Shown here one piece after another: positions 11,401 through 24,158 of a stretch of DNA of 64,000 nt (its first letter is position 1; each line of letters opens with the position of its first letter). Under the pieces are notes generated by a model. That model saw nothing but the letters and a program-made list of their open reading frames with translations. It made no database searches and was not told the origin of the DNA. Source of the DNA: Lepidurus packardi (lineage: Eukaryota; Arthropoda; Branchiopoda; Notostraca; Triopsidae); the NCBI GenBank assembly GCA_023053545.1, contig JAKZAN010000002.1, forward strand, positions 6,382,790-6,446,789, in the 5' to 3' direction. The translations under genes and the position numbers were made by a program.

Positions 11401-14400
11401 GTAATTCCAACAAGGCCAACCGCTTGCTTGACAACAATTTTTTGTTTTACTTCACTCGGAACCGTTAATCGAGCTTAAGTCGCAACAACATAACATCACA
11501 AGGGGGAAAATGGACAGGTCCAGCTGTGGTAACAGGAAGAGAATTGTAACAACTTCAGCCATTTTTCCCCGTTGTTTATGTTGTGTTTAATTGGAAATTT
11601 TGTGAGAAATTTCTGAGAAAAGGAAACAGGAACTTCCTTGATTGAAAGATTGTCAAGTACTTACTATAAAAAAGTTTCAAAATTTTTAGCCTCGGAATAA
11701 GACTTGTTTTTAGCTTACTTTCCTTTACCTAACTTAACGTTGGGACGATGTTTCTTTCAGGTAGGTTATTTGTTTAGTGCCCTCAAGCGTTCGCGCACTT
11801 TATCCTTCATCCATTTGTAATGAAATCCGCTTGAAAAGGCTCGTGCCTTCTAAGCTCGACTTACGTTTTATTGATATTTTAAAACAAAGGAGAAGAAAAG
11901 CTTGTTAGATTCTTTATAACACGTAACAGAACTCTCAAATCTTAAAAAAATCACTATTAAAAGTCTAAAAGTCCAAAAGTCTATTAAATCTAAAACAATC
12001 ACTATATATTGAAAAGAAGACTAGTAATTTTAATAAATGTGTACAAATTTAGTTTTACAATTTCCGGAGCTTATGCTGTTGCGGCGGCATCTCTTTAATA
12101 ATTTTAGAATCTAAATACAGTAAAGACATACTATATTTAATACTAGTACAGCAACAGGAACTTAACCAAAATGGCTAACTGTAATATTATTAATGGCTAC
12201 TCGTAACCGTGTAAAGTGTATATAATGCTTTTGGAACGATAAAGTGAATTGAAAGAAAAAAAAAACATACGTATATATCGTTTACGAGTTTATAGCCCAC
12301 TACTTGCATGATAAAGAGAGCAGACCCCAGCCTTACTAAAAGTCTAAATTTAGGCCAGCGCGGAAAGGATTATTCATGCATAAGTTGCTTCGGGTGCTTA
12401 AATAATGGGTAGGTATAGTCTCGACTTCTTACACGGCTGCGGTTGGCCTCCATGAAATATGAAACAAAAATTGGTCGTAGGGAGGTCGTTAGAGGAGTTG
12501 CGTATTACCTGGACCAACCCATATATGGTGGAGAAGCGCAGGCCAACGCTAGCAACCAAATTCCTGACAGCATCCAAAGAGCTCGTGTTGGTGTGATGGT
12601 TCTCGTGTATTTCATAGGCTTCACGATAGCGTAATATCTACGGTAAACAATCAGGCATAAGAGTGCGCTTTAAGGATGAGTACTGCATGTGGATCATTGG
12701 GGAGAAGCTAAAAGAATATCTATAAAAGGGATGAGTAATCAGGTTAGTGTCTGTGGGAGATATGGCGTTCCGTATACGAGCTTTGGCAGGAGGGTTGGGG
12801 GTTGCTATGTGGTTCTTGCTTCATACACATGGTAGTGTTACTTGTTTATGACGACGGAGATGAAAAGAGGGGACTAATTCGCCCTGCCGACAGCTATATC
12901 CCTCAAATAGGGATTATTATTAGCCCCATAACATCGACCCCAATGGTAACACGACTTGTTTTCTTATTTCTCCCTTGTAGAAGTCATTGTTCTACTAACG
13001 TTGATGAGAACCAGGGCCTAAGTGTATATTACCCCAGTTTTGTCTGAATCTCCACCCTCCCTTTTACAGAAAAACTGGGTTAGCTACATAGGCCTAACCT
13101 TCTTTAGCTCCGTTAGTTCTGAATATTCTTTTTGTCTTCCAGTCCAATGCCTTTGGTCAACCGCTATTGGCAATCACTGGATACAAGGGATAAAAGAAAC
13201 CCATTTTTTTCCCCCTCTCACTTTGTAAAGGAAAGAACGACAAGTCACTCAGAGGATAGAACTACTGGGAGTCTTTTGGGGTGGATCCAATGAAGCTGTC
13301 TAGTCTCAAACGAATTCTTCTAGGTTTCTTCGCTGTCTTTTTTTGAAGAAAATAACTAAGCTTAAAGACACATTAAATGTAGGCTTTTGCTCCATTTTTG
13401 AGCAGGGTGTGGTCTCTGGACTAGATTTCTTCTTTTCCAGAAAGCTGTTTTGGGATCCGTGAAGGCTCACATAAGGAAAGAAAAGCCTATGTGAAATTTC
13501 CTACGTGGAAGCCTATGTGAAATTTTGTTTTATTTATGGCTTCTAAAAACGCCTATCCACATTGATTGCGGAGGGTTGAGTTTCATTTGTCGCTTGTTTT
13601 TTTCCTTAAACAGAGCCAAAAAATCGGTAGTGGCTTTTCGTGCCATTCCTGGAGAACTGACGACGTAAGAACGCCAGTTTTTTTATTTGCCAAAAAACTA
13701 TATGTGCGACGTTAGCACATATTTGCTGGGTTGCTATGATGGTTTGATTTTTATGCTTGGCTTAGTTTGTGGGTTACTATTATATCCAAAGGTTATTACC
13801 GCTGAGTATAAGGAAAGAAAGAATAATGGGCTCACATAAACTCCACGTTGGGCACGTGCCCTACGAGTTTGCTTGAAAAGAAAATTACTGTGGCAAAAAG
13901 CAGAATTGAAAAAGAAACAATTTTGGTACGCGTTCAAGTATCTTCCCTCAGCTTGTTTTCTTGATGTTGTTTGCATGGTGGCTTGGTTATTTCCGGGGTT
14001 TTCTTTGTTGGGAGGATTTTTTAACACATTCTCACAAACCTCTTCTAAAAAAAATACGCAGAAGATTCATATAAGAATGGTTATGAAGTAGTTTTACCTG
14101 TCGAAAGCGATGGCAGCCAAAGTGGCCGAGCTGGCAGTCGAGACAAGGAGTTCTGCAAATGCGCTAAACTGACACCACCACGTTGCACTCCAGTTGCCCT
14201 CCTTATCAACTTGAGTTAAAGGCGGCCACGACGTTCCGGACGCTGTAGATGCCAACACGCCCGGTAGGACTAACAAGGCAAATACCAAATTGGACGCCGT
14301 CAAACTCAACACCAACCTGTTATCGCCCGGGAATATATATAAAGAATAAATAACGGTATGCTAAACGAACAGACGTTTCAATGCCAGAACGGTATGTTTA

Positions 14401-17400
14401 TAAATTAACAGGATAGAATGGTTCAGTTGTGCATGCGAATTGGCTGTCAGTTTAACTTCGAATTAAGCACGTATTGTTCTAATTGACGTCAGCAATCTTG
14501 AGTGTATAGTCGCGAGATAGAAGTATGGTTCAGTGGTTTTACCAAAGGAAAGCCAAAAGCCCCCAAAAAAAGTGCGTGGCAAGAGAGAAGAGACTCTTGG
14601 TTCCTTTTCGCTTTCCAATTTGGGTCGGAGGATCAATTCTTGCTTGTTCGATAATGTTCCCAACTTCGATTTTGCAAGAGGAAACAAGCAGATCTTGTCC
14701 GCGCCCTGGCTTTACACGTGTCTTATCTACGTTGGAGGGATTAGCGCTGTTTTTCAGCTCTAAAAGGACGCCTTTTTTTCGTAGTTGCTAAAGATTTTTG
14801 CTGTATTCCACCAACAGCGTGTGTGAGGGATTTCGACTCCCAGAAGGCGATTTAGCTTTCGAAACAAGTATGAAATCTGGTAGTGCTTCTGCACTTCACA
14901 GTCTTATTTTTTTTTGCCTTGCACAAACATCAATTTAGCATAGTCGTACATATTCATGTGTTCAAGTCTCCCCTTGTGAAATCCGAAACGACTTGGAATT
15001 TACACAATGTGTTTATGTTTACATTTGTCTCTATTGCTCGTGACCTCCACTCTGCTTATCGGATTATGCTGTATTGACTTTTATTCAGTCAGATTTGCTG
15101 TACTTGAGCTTAGCAAAGGCATACACTAGCTATACTTTGAAAAAAGAAAAGACAGATCGATAACTGGCGTGAGTGAAATTGGGGAGAAGTCTCGGGAAAA
15201 TTGGAAAAGTCTGTATTTATGGTGTGCCTTTATGGGGCGGACGTTTTATGTAGAGTACATATGTTTTGCTTCACATGGGACTGTGCCTTAGGCTAGCTAC
15301 GAGCTTCTAACTGGAAGCTCGTCTCAAGTCTATTGCTGTGCTTCCGCCTCTTTTTCTTTTTATAAGATGTACTCAAATTCCGTTTTCCGAGAACTCGTGG
15401 AGCACGCGACTTATGCCAGAACAAAAAGTTTTGCTGGTGTGCAATCTCTTTGTCCTTTTCACTGTGGCTCTTCTTTTTAGTAGCTATTTTAGACTTGCAA
15501 TAAAAGGAAAAATTGTTAATTGGAACCTTGTTAACGTAATCGTATATTTTCAGAGACCCTTTGAAATTAGAGACGGATAAGTACCATTACTACCAGGCGG
15601 ACTTCCTTATTAAGGACACATAACAATCTCATTAAAACAACTTCTGGGTGCTGGTCCAGAGAACTGTAGCGGCACGCAGGTAAAACCAAGGGATTCGTGC
15701 AGGTATAGCCTTTAATCTTCTCGAATTAGGAATTAACCAGGTTCAGTGACTTGGCTACATGCCCATTATAGCCCATATCTGTTGACTCTTTTAGTATCGA
15801 GGAATGGAAGACCAGCAAAAAACAAAACGCTCCATCCGCTTTTCCTACCATGGGCATGGACACCTTTGATTGCCCCAACCCAGACATTCTCCATTATGCT
15901 GAGAAACTGAGGGCTTTTCTGCTACTTGTCATGGAACCTGGACGCCTCTCTTCATTCTGGATCTGTCTAAAGTGTCTGCAAGTCTGTGATCATAACCTTG
16001 CCTAAAAAATAGTGTTTATTTTTGCGTTGAGGAAAAAGAGACTTGCTCTCTCTTGGCGCCCGATATCCACGCCCTTTCAAGGTCAGGTGCGTCTATAAGG
16101 TCACAGAATCACATTACCCGCAACAGGAAATGCGAATGCAAAGCTATGGCATATTCTCCTTGGAATATTTGCCCCGTATATCCAAACTAAAAAAATCCAA
16201 TCTCCGCCTGACTTTTTATTTAATTTTTAACTGTCCCGTAAACCGTCCGATAGCTCATCTTCCAAATGGCACCACCTTTTAAAGAGCGCTCCCCTACAGA
16301 TTTTTAGTTTTTTATACACCTCTAAAAAAGAGGGAAAAAGTAGATTTATAGTTGCAAAGCTTTTAAGCCGGCCAAAAAGTCCTAATTGATTGGCTGCTCG
16401 TTTTTCCCAATTTTTCAGACAAAACAAACGAAAAAGAAGGATGACATTGGACGTCGAGCCAGCTTGAAGATTAATAGGATCAATAATTGCTGACAAGAAT
16501 TTGCAATTACAGACTCGCTTCTCAGGCGTAGAGGAACTCATTTGCATTTTAATATCCGAGCGTTTTTCTTTTTTTGGTTCGTCCGTCTTCCACGTCCAAG
16601 AACCTAAAAAAAAAACTTGTAACAAAAAATAAGAAAACGCGTCTTGATCTAAATGAGAATCTGTGGTCGAGCGTTTCAAGTTGAGTGCTCGCGCGTATAT
16701 ACCCTTGAACAAAAGCTTTTACTGACACTTGATGTGTACACTTGTATATTCCCTTACTACGGCACTAAGATACTTTCTGCGTCCCAAAGACTGTGTAGTT
16801 GCTTACCTTGCTCATTTTTAACGTGCAAAGTCTTTGGTACTAGCGCAGTCGCTCTGGCGCTGTTTAAGAAGGGGTTGTAATGGGCTCTTGGTGGGCAGGA
16901 AGTCTTGGAAAAATTAGCCAAAATTGGTACCGCTAAAGCCAGAGCTAAATTGTACGGGTTCCTGTGCATGCTTCTAATGGTTATGTCTTGTGGTTATATC
17001 CTTAAAATGGGCAAGTCCACTAATTTTTTTCTATTTTTTTCGCCACATGAGTTGTTTGGGAAAAAAAGACCGGGACTGCCACCATTTTATGGCCGGGAAA
17101 AGCCTTGAAAACGTTCGAAAGCAGCGGTCATCAGCTATTAGGGGAGGAAAAGGGGGGAGGGAGACACTGACTACGTTGCTGTTTGGTTCCACTGATGGGC
17201 AAGGCGGAGATTGGGGGGACAAGGCTACTTTTATGGATAAAGTGTTGTCTCCATATATGTTTGAGCTATTTTGTTTTCTGTCAAAAGTTTTTTTTGTAAA
17301 AAGCTTCGAACCTTTTAAGATTAGACGCGGTTTCTTGTGTGAAAAGAGTAACGTGTCAGGGAATACTGTTTAAAACGAAAACTGAGTATTTATTATCAAG

Positions 17401-19466
17401 GTTTCTGAATGTGTAAGAGCTCCAAAAACCTTCTTTTGGTGATAAAACAAAAAACGAAAAATAAATGAAGAAAATGAAAACTCTCCACTAAGTTTTGTGC
17501 ATCAGTTGAACAAGCCAAAATTTGCAAGTTTAATTTTATGTCAGCGTGTTGTCTCGACGTCGACGTTATACCCCAAGTCGATAACGCGTCAACATAATTC
17601 CGAAAAACTCGGATAAGATCAGGGGATGTACGTTTTGCACTCCCGACAAGAAAGCGCTCACACTGCCAGTGCGGAAATTCTTGCGTTCGAATGACGCCAT
17701 GTCAGGGTCCCTGCCGTTATGACTGGTTATCTCTGAACTTGAAAATAGTAATAAAGTATCCTTGCCAAGCTTTATGTCTACTCTGCTGCGTAAAAAGAAG
17801 AGCAATGCAATAAAATGAAGCTCTAGTTGTGTTCTCTTTTGCCTTTTTGTCTGATTTCTGGTTTACAATTTGAAAAGGATCAACAGAAATGGAGCATTCG
17901 TTAAGTTCCTTTTATCGTGTGAGGTAAAAGACCCGCAGCTATGGATTATTCTCGATCTGGCCGACTTTGAAAGGCCATATTCAACTTTTAGGCTACAAAA
18001 GAGCAAGAGGAATACACGGGAATCTGTCGTCGAGAAACATCAGGCACGCGACTCACAATAATGGATATTTCATATCTTTCGGATTACCCTCGAACTTCCT
18101 TTTTTAAAGGATAAAGTGACATTTTAAAGATTTCTACATTGTGTCGAGCTAAAGTGTCATAACATTCTATGCGGGAAAAGTAAATAAAAACATGATTGAC
18201 AAGGTCGCGTGTGTAAGCAAAAACTTGCCATTTTACGCTGTTCAATTGTAAACTTGTATACGTGCAGTGCAGCAATGTCACAGAGAAAACAGTCACACAA
18301 CGTCGCGCGACTGCTAGTTTGGCAAGGTGTCGGGGCTGTCTTTCCTTATGAGGGCTTGCATCTCCGCATAACTTTGACCATTTACGACTACGTGATTGAC
18401 AGTTTCTACTTCTGTGTCTGTGCATATCCATGGCTGTTTCAAGGTTTTTCTTTTAGGTTTCGGATGATCCCTGCACATACATTTAACATAGCGGAACTCG
18501 GATCTTTTCCTTCCTCTGATCAGTGCTTTACTTTTCGGCGTAAGAAATTCCTCGAATCCTCAACAGCCAGAAATGTCATTTGGCTTATAAGGAATTCGTT
18601 GTGTGAAAGCAAAAGCGGTAACTAGTGGACGCAACCAAAAAAAGCTAGATCTAATGCAATTCGACGACCTTGTCAGTCAAGGCATCGTTCGGGTAAATCA
18701 AGTTAGCTCATCGACCGCATAATTCGTTTTTCTTTGACCGCTCCAGCGCCCTTTTCCTTTTTTTTAAAAAAAGTAAATAAATACATACACACAATGCCAA
18801 ATAAAGCACTAGCTCACACAGTAGGCGAAGGAAAAGGGAGATTAACGTGGGATGGATGACTATGGTTCGGCTCAAAGACACTCCAAAATTCTACGTCATT
18901 TCCGTTATATGCAGGCAGTCTTGGGAAACGTAACCTTGACCTCGATAGAATAGACAATTTGTTTTAAATTGTTAAAAAAAAACGAGCCCACTTGTCTGAA
19001 ACTGTCAATGAAGAATAGTTTGTCAGAAAAGGGAAGGGCGCTGCTTGTTCTGAAAAATTGTTGCGGCATGAGAGTGATTAAACTTGAGCGGGTACTTCGG
19101 GGAGTATGCAGGAAGTTTTTTTTCTCCCTATTACTACGTCTTACGTTTGACCTAGAGAAGTAGGTAACAGCCAACGCATTACTGTTACACGTGTGCCAAA
19201 CACCTTGTTCTACATTTGTGTTTGGTGTAATTAATTAGTATAACTGTTGATATAGCCATGTAAATATAGAGTAGGTTGACTTACCGGTTTGAAGGATGAG
19301 CCAGCAACCCTCGACGGACGAGTGTAAGACTGACCAAAGCATTGCCCAAGACGGAAAAGACGAGAATGACAGCGAGACTAGCCGTTTCCAATGCAGAATC
19401 CCAGGATGAATTATAAGGAGAAGACGAAGAAGGGGACACCATGTTAGGCAAAGAAGGCATGGCCAT
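8418..19466 (-). CDS. Gpr161: GPR161-type orphan G-protein-coupled receptor, six exons
   Basis: Seven-helix plasma-membrane receptor; vertebrate GPR161 sits in cilia and restrains Hedgehog signalling through cAMP/PKA. Exons: 19466-19285, 14316-14098, 12637-12509, 11363-10231, about 9697-9578 and 9430-8418. All phases fit and the sum is exactly 932 codons (931 residues; human 529). Exon 1 has NSS glycosylation and helix 1 (GNALVSL). Exon 2 has helices 2-3 with WWCQFSA and IAFD. Exon 3 gives DRYYAIVKPMKY and helix 4 ending in GWS. Exon 4 has ACVVAWD (disulphide cysteine), helix 5, QVARTKCRRIHVG (vertebrate RVARVKARKVHCG), a long acidic third loop, helix 6 TWSP and helix 7 YPLLYGVYN. Exons 5-6 are a long tail with a PKA-type RRMS site. 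The start has an in-frame TGA two codons upstream. The exon-5 acceptor may instead fall at 9691 (same phase). Confidence 0.9.
11364..12508 (-). other. Intron 3 of the GPR161-like gene
   Basis: Bounded by the donor CCAG/GTAATAC at 12508 and the acceptor TTTTTCACAG at 11364. AT-rich with no coding frame or repeat of note. Confidence 0.75.
12638..14097 (-). other. Intron 2 of the GPR161-like gene
   Basis: Runs from the donor GACAG/GTAAAAC (14097) to the acceptor TTTACCGTAG (12638). It contains a 26-bp tandem duplication, AAGCCTATGTGAAATTT starting at 13483 and 13509. No other gene seen. Confidence 0.75.
14317..19284 (-). other. Long first intron of the GPR161-like gene
   Basis: 4968 nt from the donor ACCG/GTAAGTC (19284) to the acceptor GCGATAACAG (14317). 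It is the largest intron of the window, where most are under 100 nt, so it is a likely place for regulatory elements. A 77-codon plus-strand frame at 15772-16005 (reading IEEWKTSKKQNAPSAFP) lacks a recognisable family. Nothing else is supportable. Confidence 0.7.
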
Positions 19467-22400
19467 CAATCATCGCGTCTATACAGCTTGTCGACGATGG
19501 CCAAAGGACCTGATTTGCCTAAATATACAAAGGTATGGTAGATAATGAAGTTTTGTTGCTCTTTGTTTCCTTCTTTTGCTTTTTTAACCCGTGTTCGAAC
19601 GTTTTCCGTCTTGTTTTACAATACCTCCTTTCCTCCTTGCCATCACGCTTCTACTTTTCTTGATTAATCCTAATTCACTTTGGGTTACGCCTTGTGTCAT
19701 CTTTAGGAACTAACTTAGGTAAGCCTACGTTTTGAAGAGAAAAAGAAAAGACAGTTCTTAGTCAAGTCCTTGTCAGGAAGTGAATGCAAAAATGAGGGAG
19801 TTCTTAATGATCCTTCCCGTATGCTTACTATGTGCCCCAAATAAAACAGGACAACAGACACGACGCAGTACATTTCATATGATACCCTGTTATCCTAGAA
19901 GGCTTGTCTGTTTTTACCCATCCAACGTTTTAAATTTATTTATTTTTTATTTAGGAAAGGCACTTCTTTCCTATCAAAATGCCCTTATTTGTGGGTGGGC
20001 TCGGCAAGAGCGGCTGCCGGTTACATAAAATACCCCGGTAAAAGAAGACAGCAGCAATTTCGTTATCTTTAGCGCAGAGGTTCTCATATACAGCGCACTG
20101 GGGCAATCCAATGCCAACATATGCTGTACGGCAGCGGAATTTATGACTGTTACAAGACCGATAGGATTTTCCTTCTAACCCTTCGATCTCTCTGTAATCT
20201 TCCGTTTCTTTATGACTATTAGAGCTCCGCACGCTGAATGCCCTTGTAAGCTATCGGTGGGTTTAACATTGAATCTGGTTTAGTGTTGCTACTAATTACT
20301 AGTTTGGATAGAGTAGCAAAGGCTTATTGCCACACCTTTTCGATTAAGGAGAAATGCAAGAGCTGCTACCGAATGAGGTTTCGTGGGGTGATATAAGTAT
20401 AAAGACAGCTGCATACTATTTACTACTTGAAAATCCCTCCCCTCACCATACAATAACCTATAAGAAGCTTTTGGTGGGCTTCTGGTGTTGCTCAGTGTTG
20501 TACAATTTACACAGGATTTGAAGGAGAGATGGAAATAGGTCAAATGAAACGAAGAAATAAGGAGGAAAGCGAACGGGTAAGTATGAGTACACTTCTGCCA
20601 TGTATCTGCGTGTATCCGCGTGTGTACTCAAGGTATGAATATAGAATGGTGTTCAGCGTTTACCTCGTTTGTATTTGGGTTTACTGGCCAAGCAGGAAGA
20701 GAGGGGCACGGAAATAGGATATTTTTCTTGCTTTCGGTTTCACATTCACTCCTAATACTCCAGCCCCGAAAAGAAGCTTGCTGACCAGCATCTGCACCGA
20801 ATCCGAGGACGTTTGTGACTGTCGACCTATACATGACATACACACATGAGGATGATCAGGAAGAAAAACACTTTCTTCTACTTTTGTACGAAAACAGTTC
20901 TTTCGCCGTGTTCACTTTCAACAGTCGTTCACCTCCATCCCCACTGTCTCGAAAAACTATTTCCACGAGAATTGGAAACCAGAGAAAACGTTTTTAATTG
21001 CGGCAACCGAAAAAGAGAGTTTTTCCCCAGAAGAAATTACGCATACGAAGTCGACCACCACAACGGAAGTCTTACTTGCTTCTATACACTAGTAATTAAG
21101 AGTTGAATTTCTGTAGCGGTTTCCAACACTACTGCCTCTCCAAAGTTCGGAGTAGAAGTGGTATCCGAAACACCCCGATGGCTTCAGGAACCCGCGTACG
21201 CATCCATTCACTTCTAGGAAGCAACTGCTGAGCGTCCATGGGCGCGACGCTCATCTATAGCTTCCCTCCTTTGCTTATTTCCGTTTAAGCAGGCTACGGG
21301 AAGAGGGAAAGAGAGAGACAGAAGTAGAAAGACGGATAGAACACAGAGACAAGTTGGACACTGTTGGGCTCGTGCGCGAACCCAAAATATGTACTAATTC
21401 CTCGTCCAGAACTTGAGATGGATATGTGGAAACCTTTAATTCCCTTCGTCTGCCCTGACAACTTAAGGGGTATAGTAATAAGTAGGGTCAGGAGAGCAAA
21501 AAGCTAAAGAAAAATAAAAAAGGAAAAAAATATAGTACTTGGATATGCCAAAAACCGACGTATTGACCACCGACGAACCAACACTCTGCGAAATTGACCA
21601 ACGTGGAACAGCTTTGGGAGTTAGTCATAGAGAAAAGGAAAAGAAAAGTTACGGAAAGTGTGGACAGATTCATCCAAGCGTCTTTTCCTTGTCTTTTTTA
21701 TATTGTTATATCTTTTTAAAAAAGAAAAAAAACATAGGAGTCCCTTTGCTGCCTCCTGGATAATTTAATTGTGCCTTGTGTGGACAGCCTGTTTATTGGT
21801 TTGGAACACGTCAGGATGCTATTGATAACTTTGACGGCCAGGCAACTTTGTTTGACAGTCCTTTTGTTACTGTTTGAGGGGGTTGGGAGTTGGGAGGGTC
21901 AGTTCGAGTGTATCTTTTCGAGCTAGCGAATTGAAGTTGACCCTGTATAGCCGGTGTGTGCGTCAGAGGTGAGTTTTCGCTTTTTTATTTGTAATCCAGG
22001 CATCTGTTTATTGATTCTGTTGCGTTTTTAGGGCAGATGGATATCTCGTGATGTCGTAAAATGAAAAAAAATTGGGTTTTGTTTCCTTGTGCTGTATAAA
22101 TCGTTTTTAGTTTGTCACCCGCATTTTTCACTGTCATCCGAATTTATGCGAGAGTCCCGGTTTTAACATGATACTGGCTTAAAACTCTGCGCCGACGATT
22201 ATTTTGGGCGCCTGTTAAATTAGGTGGATCGACGAAGAGAATGCATTGCAGGTAATTATGCCAAGTCAACCCTTCCGTGAGGAATAGGGCGAACTGCTAA
22301 TGTTTCTTCTATGGAAATTAGGGTTCGTTCTTTTTCCGATGGCTGTAGATAGTCGAGCAAGATGAGAGCGAAAGGTAAAGAAAAACGAGTTCTTGATTCC

Positions 22401-23157
22401 ATCGCAGCAGTTCAACTTCCAAGTGTGTAGTCCAAACGTTTTACAGGAGTCACTGGAAGTTATAGTTTTCTGAGATGTAAATATCCCGCAGACCTCCCGT
22501 ATGTGCTTTTTATTCATAAGTCGTTTGGCGTCAGCGGAAATCAGAAGCTGAGTCACAGCTAAATTCTGGCGAATTTACAACTCCCACAGCCAAGGAAGGA
22601 TATAGTTGTGTTTGGATACGGCAACTAATTGTATACCGTGCAAGATTTTTCAAGGCTATAATGAGTCCTCATTACGTCAATAAGTCTCCAGATAGATTAT
22701 TTGGACACATTGGGTGTAGAATGCCTTCCGGGGTGGTGAAAGGTCTTAGCCAGAGAGACCAGAAAGGAAACAGGAGTTGCTAATACGAGCCGTGCAGGTT
22801 CAACTGATATTCTACGAAAATGATTATCTAAATTATATATGGCTCTGCTTGCGCTATATATTTATGTGGGTTCTAATTCCAGAAAAAGAAACGCAAGGTC
22901 ACTCTTTTCTTACGCGTAGGTTAGTTAGCACAAGAAACTCCTTTATCTTTACTTTTTTTTTTTTTTTTTTACCTGTTTCTCATGCACTGTATGCCAATAA
23001 TCTGAAACAAGCGCCTTTGAGTTCAGTGCTGCCGCCCGTAGATCGTCTGGCGAACTTTACGGACTTAATAACAAACAAATCGGCTTAAAAGTTTGTTTAG
23101 TGTATAGTCTTTTTAGTTTTAAGTCTCATCCTGGTGGTCTACCAGTTATTTAGTGCA
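19467..23157. other. Divergent intergenic region between the receptor and SPRYD7
   Basis: The two genes point away from each other, so this holds both promoters. No TATA box in a convincing position was seen for either. A donor-like CAGAGGTGAGTTTTC on the plus strand near 21967 could end a 5' untranslated exon of SPRYD7, but this is a guess. A run of 18 T lies near 22955. No coding sequence recognised. Confidence 0.5.
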
Positions 23158-23975
23158 ATGGCTAACATATTTTGTTGTTTGAAAGGCTGCTTGAATGGGT
23201 TTGATCTGGGTGTGTCGGCAGCTCCAGTTGTCCAGCGCAGAACTCCTTTAGTCACCATTGATAACTCTCGAACAGGTATGTGTCGCTTATCTAAAGCCTA
23301 CTGCGATACACTATGATTATCTTTTTGTCTATATTAGGTCAGGAAGTCGTCGTAGTCAAGAATGGCAGCAGAATTTGTGGCACCGGTGGTGCCTTGGGCA
23401 GTGCTCCTTTAGTCCAGAACAAAGCCTATTTTGAAGTCAAATTGCAGCAGTCAGGTATGCAGATCCTGTTAACAGACTATGTTATTTATCATATGAGTAG
23501 GTATTTGGGGAGTTGGAGTGGCAACTGAAAAAACTAATCTTAATCAAGTCCCCATGGGCTGCGACTCCGATTCATGGGTTTTGAGTTCAGACGGAGTTGT
23601 ACGTCATAGTAAAGAAGAGTTACACAAGGTGTCTGACCTGCCCCAAGAAGGAGATGTTATTGTAAGTTTGGACAGTTGGAGTGGGGGTTATTTTCTTTAA
23701 TCCAATTTGCAGGGTGTTACTTACGACCATGTTGAGTTGAACTTTTACGTTCATGGGAAGAATCTTAATTGCCCGGTTTCGCATATTCGGGGTACTCTTT
23801 ATCCAGCTTTATACGGTAAATTGCTCGATTTAGTTGCCGCGGGAACACCGTGTAATGTTATTTCTGATTAGTTGATGATGGAGCTATTTTGGATGTCATT
23901 TTTGAAGATTTTACATATACACCCCCACCGGGGTACGATAACATTATGATTGAGCAGTCGCTGCTGGAAACCTAG
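23158..23975 (+). CDS. Spryd7: SPRY domain-containing protein 7, complete
   Basis: Small, nearly pure SPRY/B30.2-type beta-sandwich protein; its function in animals is poorly known. Five exons, 23158-23275, 23338-23454, 23501-23661, 23713-23815 and 23872-23975, join in phase to 200 residues (human 196). Diagnostic blocks: FCCLKGC at the N-terminus, VVVKNGSRICGTGGALGSAPL, QNKAYFEVKLQQSGIWGVGVAT across the exon 2-3 join, NLNQVPMG, LPQEGDVIGVTYDHVELNFY across exons 3-4, VDDGAILDV, and TPPPGYDNI before the stop. The cysteines near the N-terminus are as in vertebrates and might be lipidated (inference). Introns are only 46-62 nt. The start is the first ATG in frame and matches the family length. 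Confidence 0.96.
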
Positions 23976-24152
23976 ACGTATTTTGGACCTCTGTGAACGT
24001 CTGGCTTGAAGTTTGTGGAACGAACAAAATGCTGAGCATCTCAGAAGGGTTTGCTGTTGTTATTGCGTTTATACATACTGTGCGGAGCTTTGCAGCATGC
24101 TGAACATGACCTCCCATTCCGTGTATGCCAAATCTATGTACATTCGTTACGG

Positions 24153-24158
24153 AATAAA
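24153..24158 (+). terminator. Poly(A) signal of SPRYD7
   Basis: AATAAA about 180 nt downstream of the SPRYD7 stop, on the same strand. It is the first such hexamer after the gene. Confidence 0.55.

Noticed and set aside
12443-12634. 63-codon plus-strand open frame
   Set aside because: Antisense to the helix-4 exon of the receptor.
15772-16005. 77-codon plus-strand frame in intron 1 of the receptor
   Set aside because: Possible transposon scrap, but no diagnostic motif.
18655-18720. Short peptide FDDLVSQGIVR, faintly like the start of a reverse transcriptase
   Set aside because: Only about 20 residues, with no further domain and no terminal repeats; too weak to call a retroelement.
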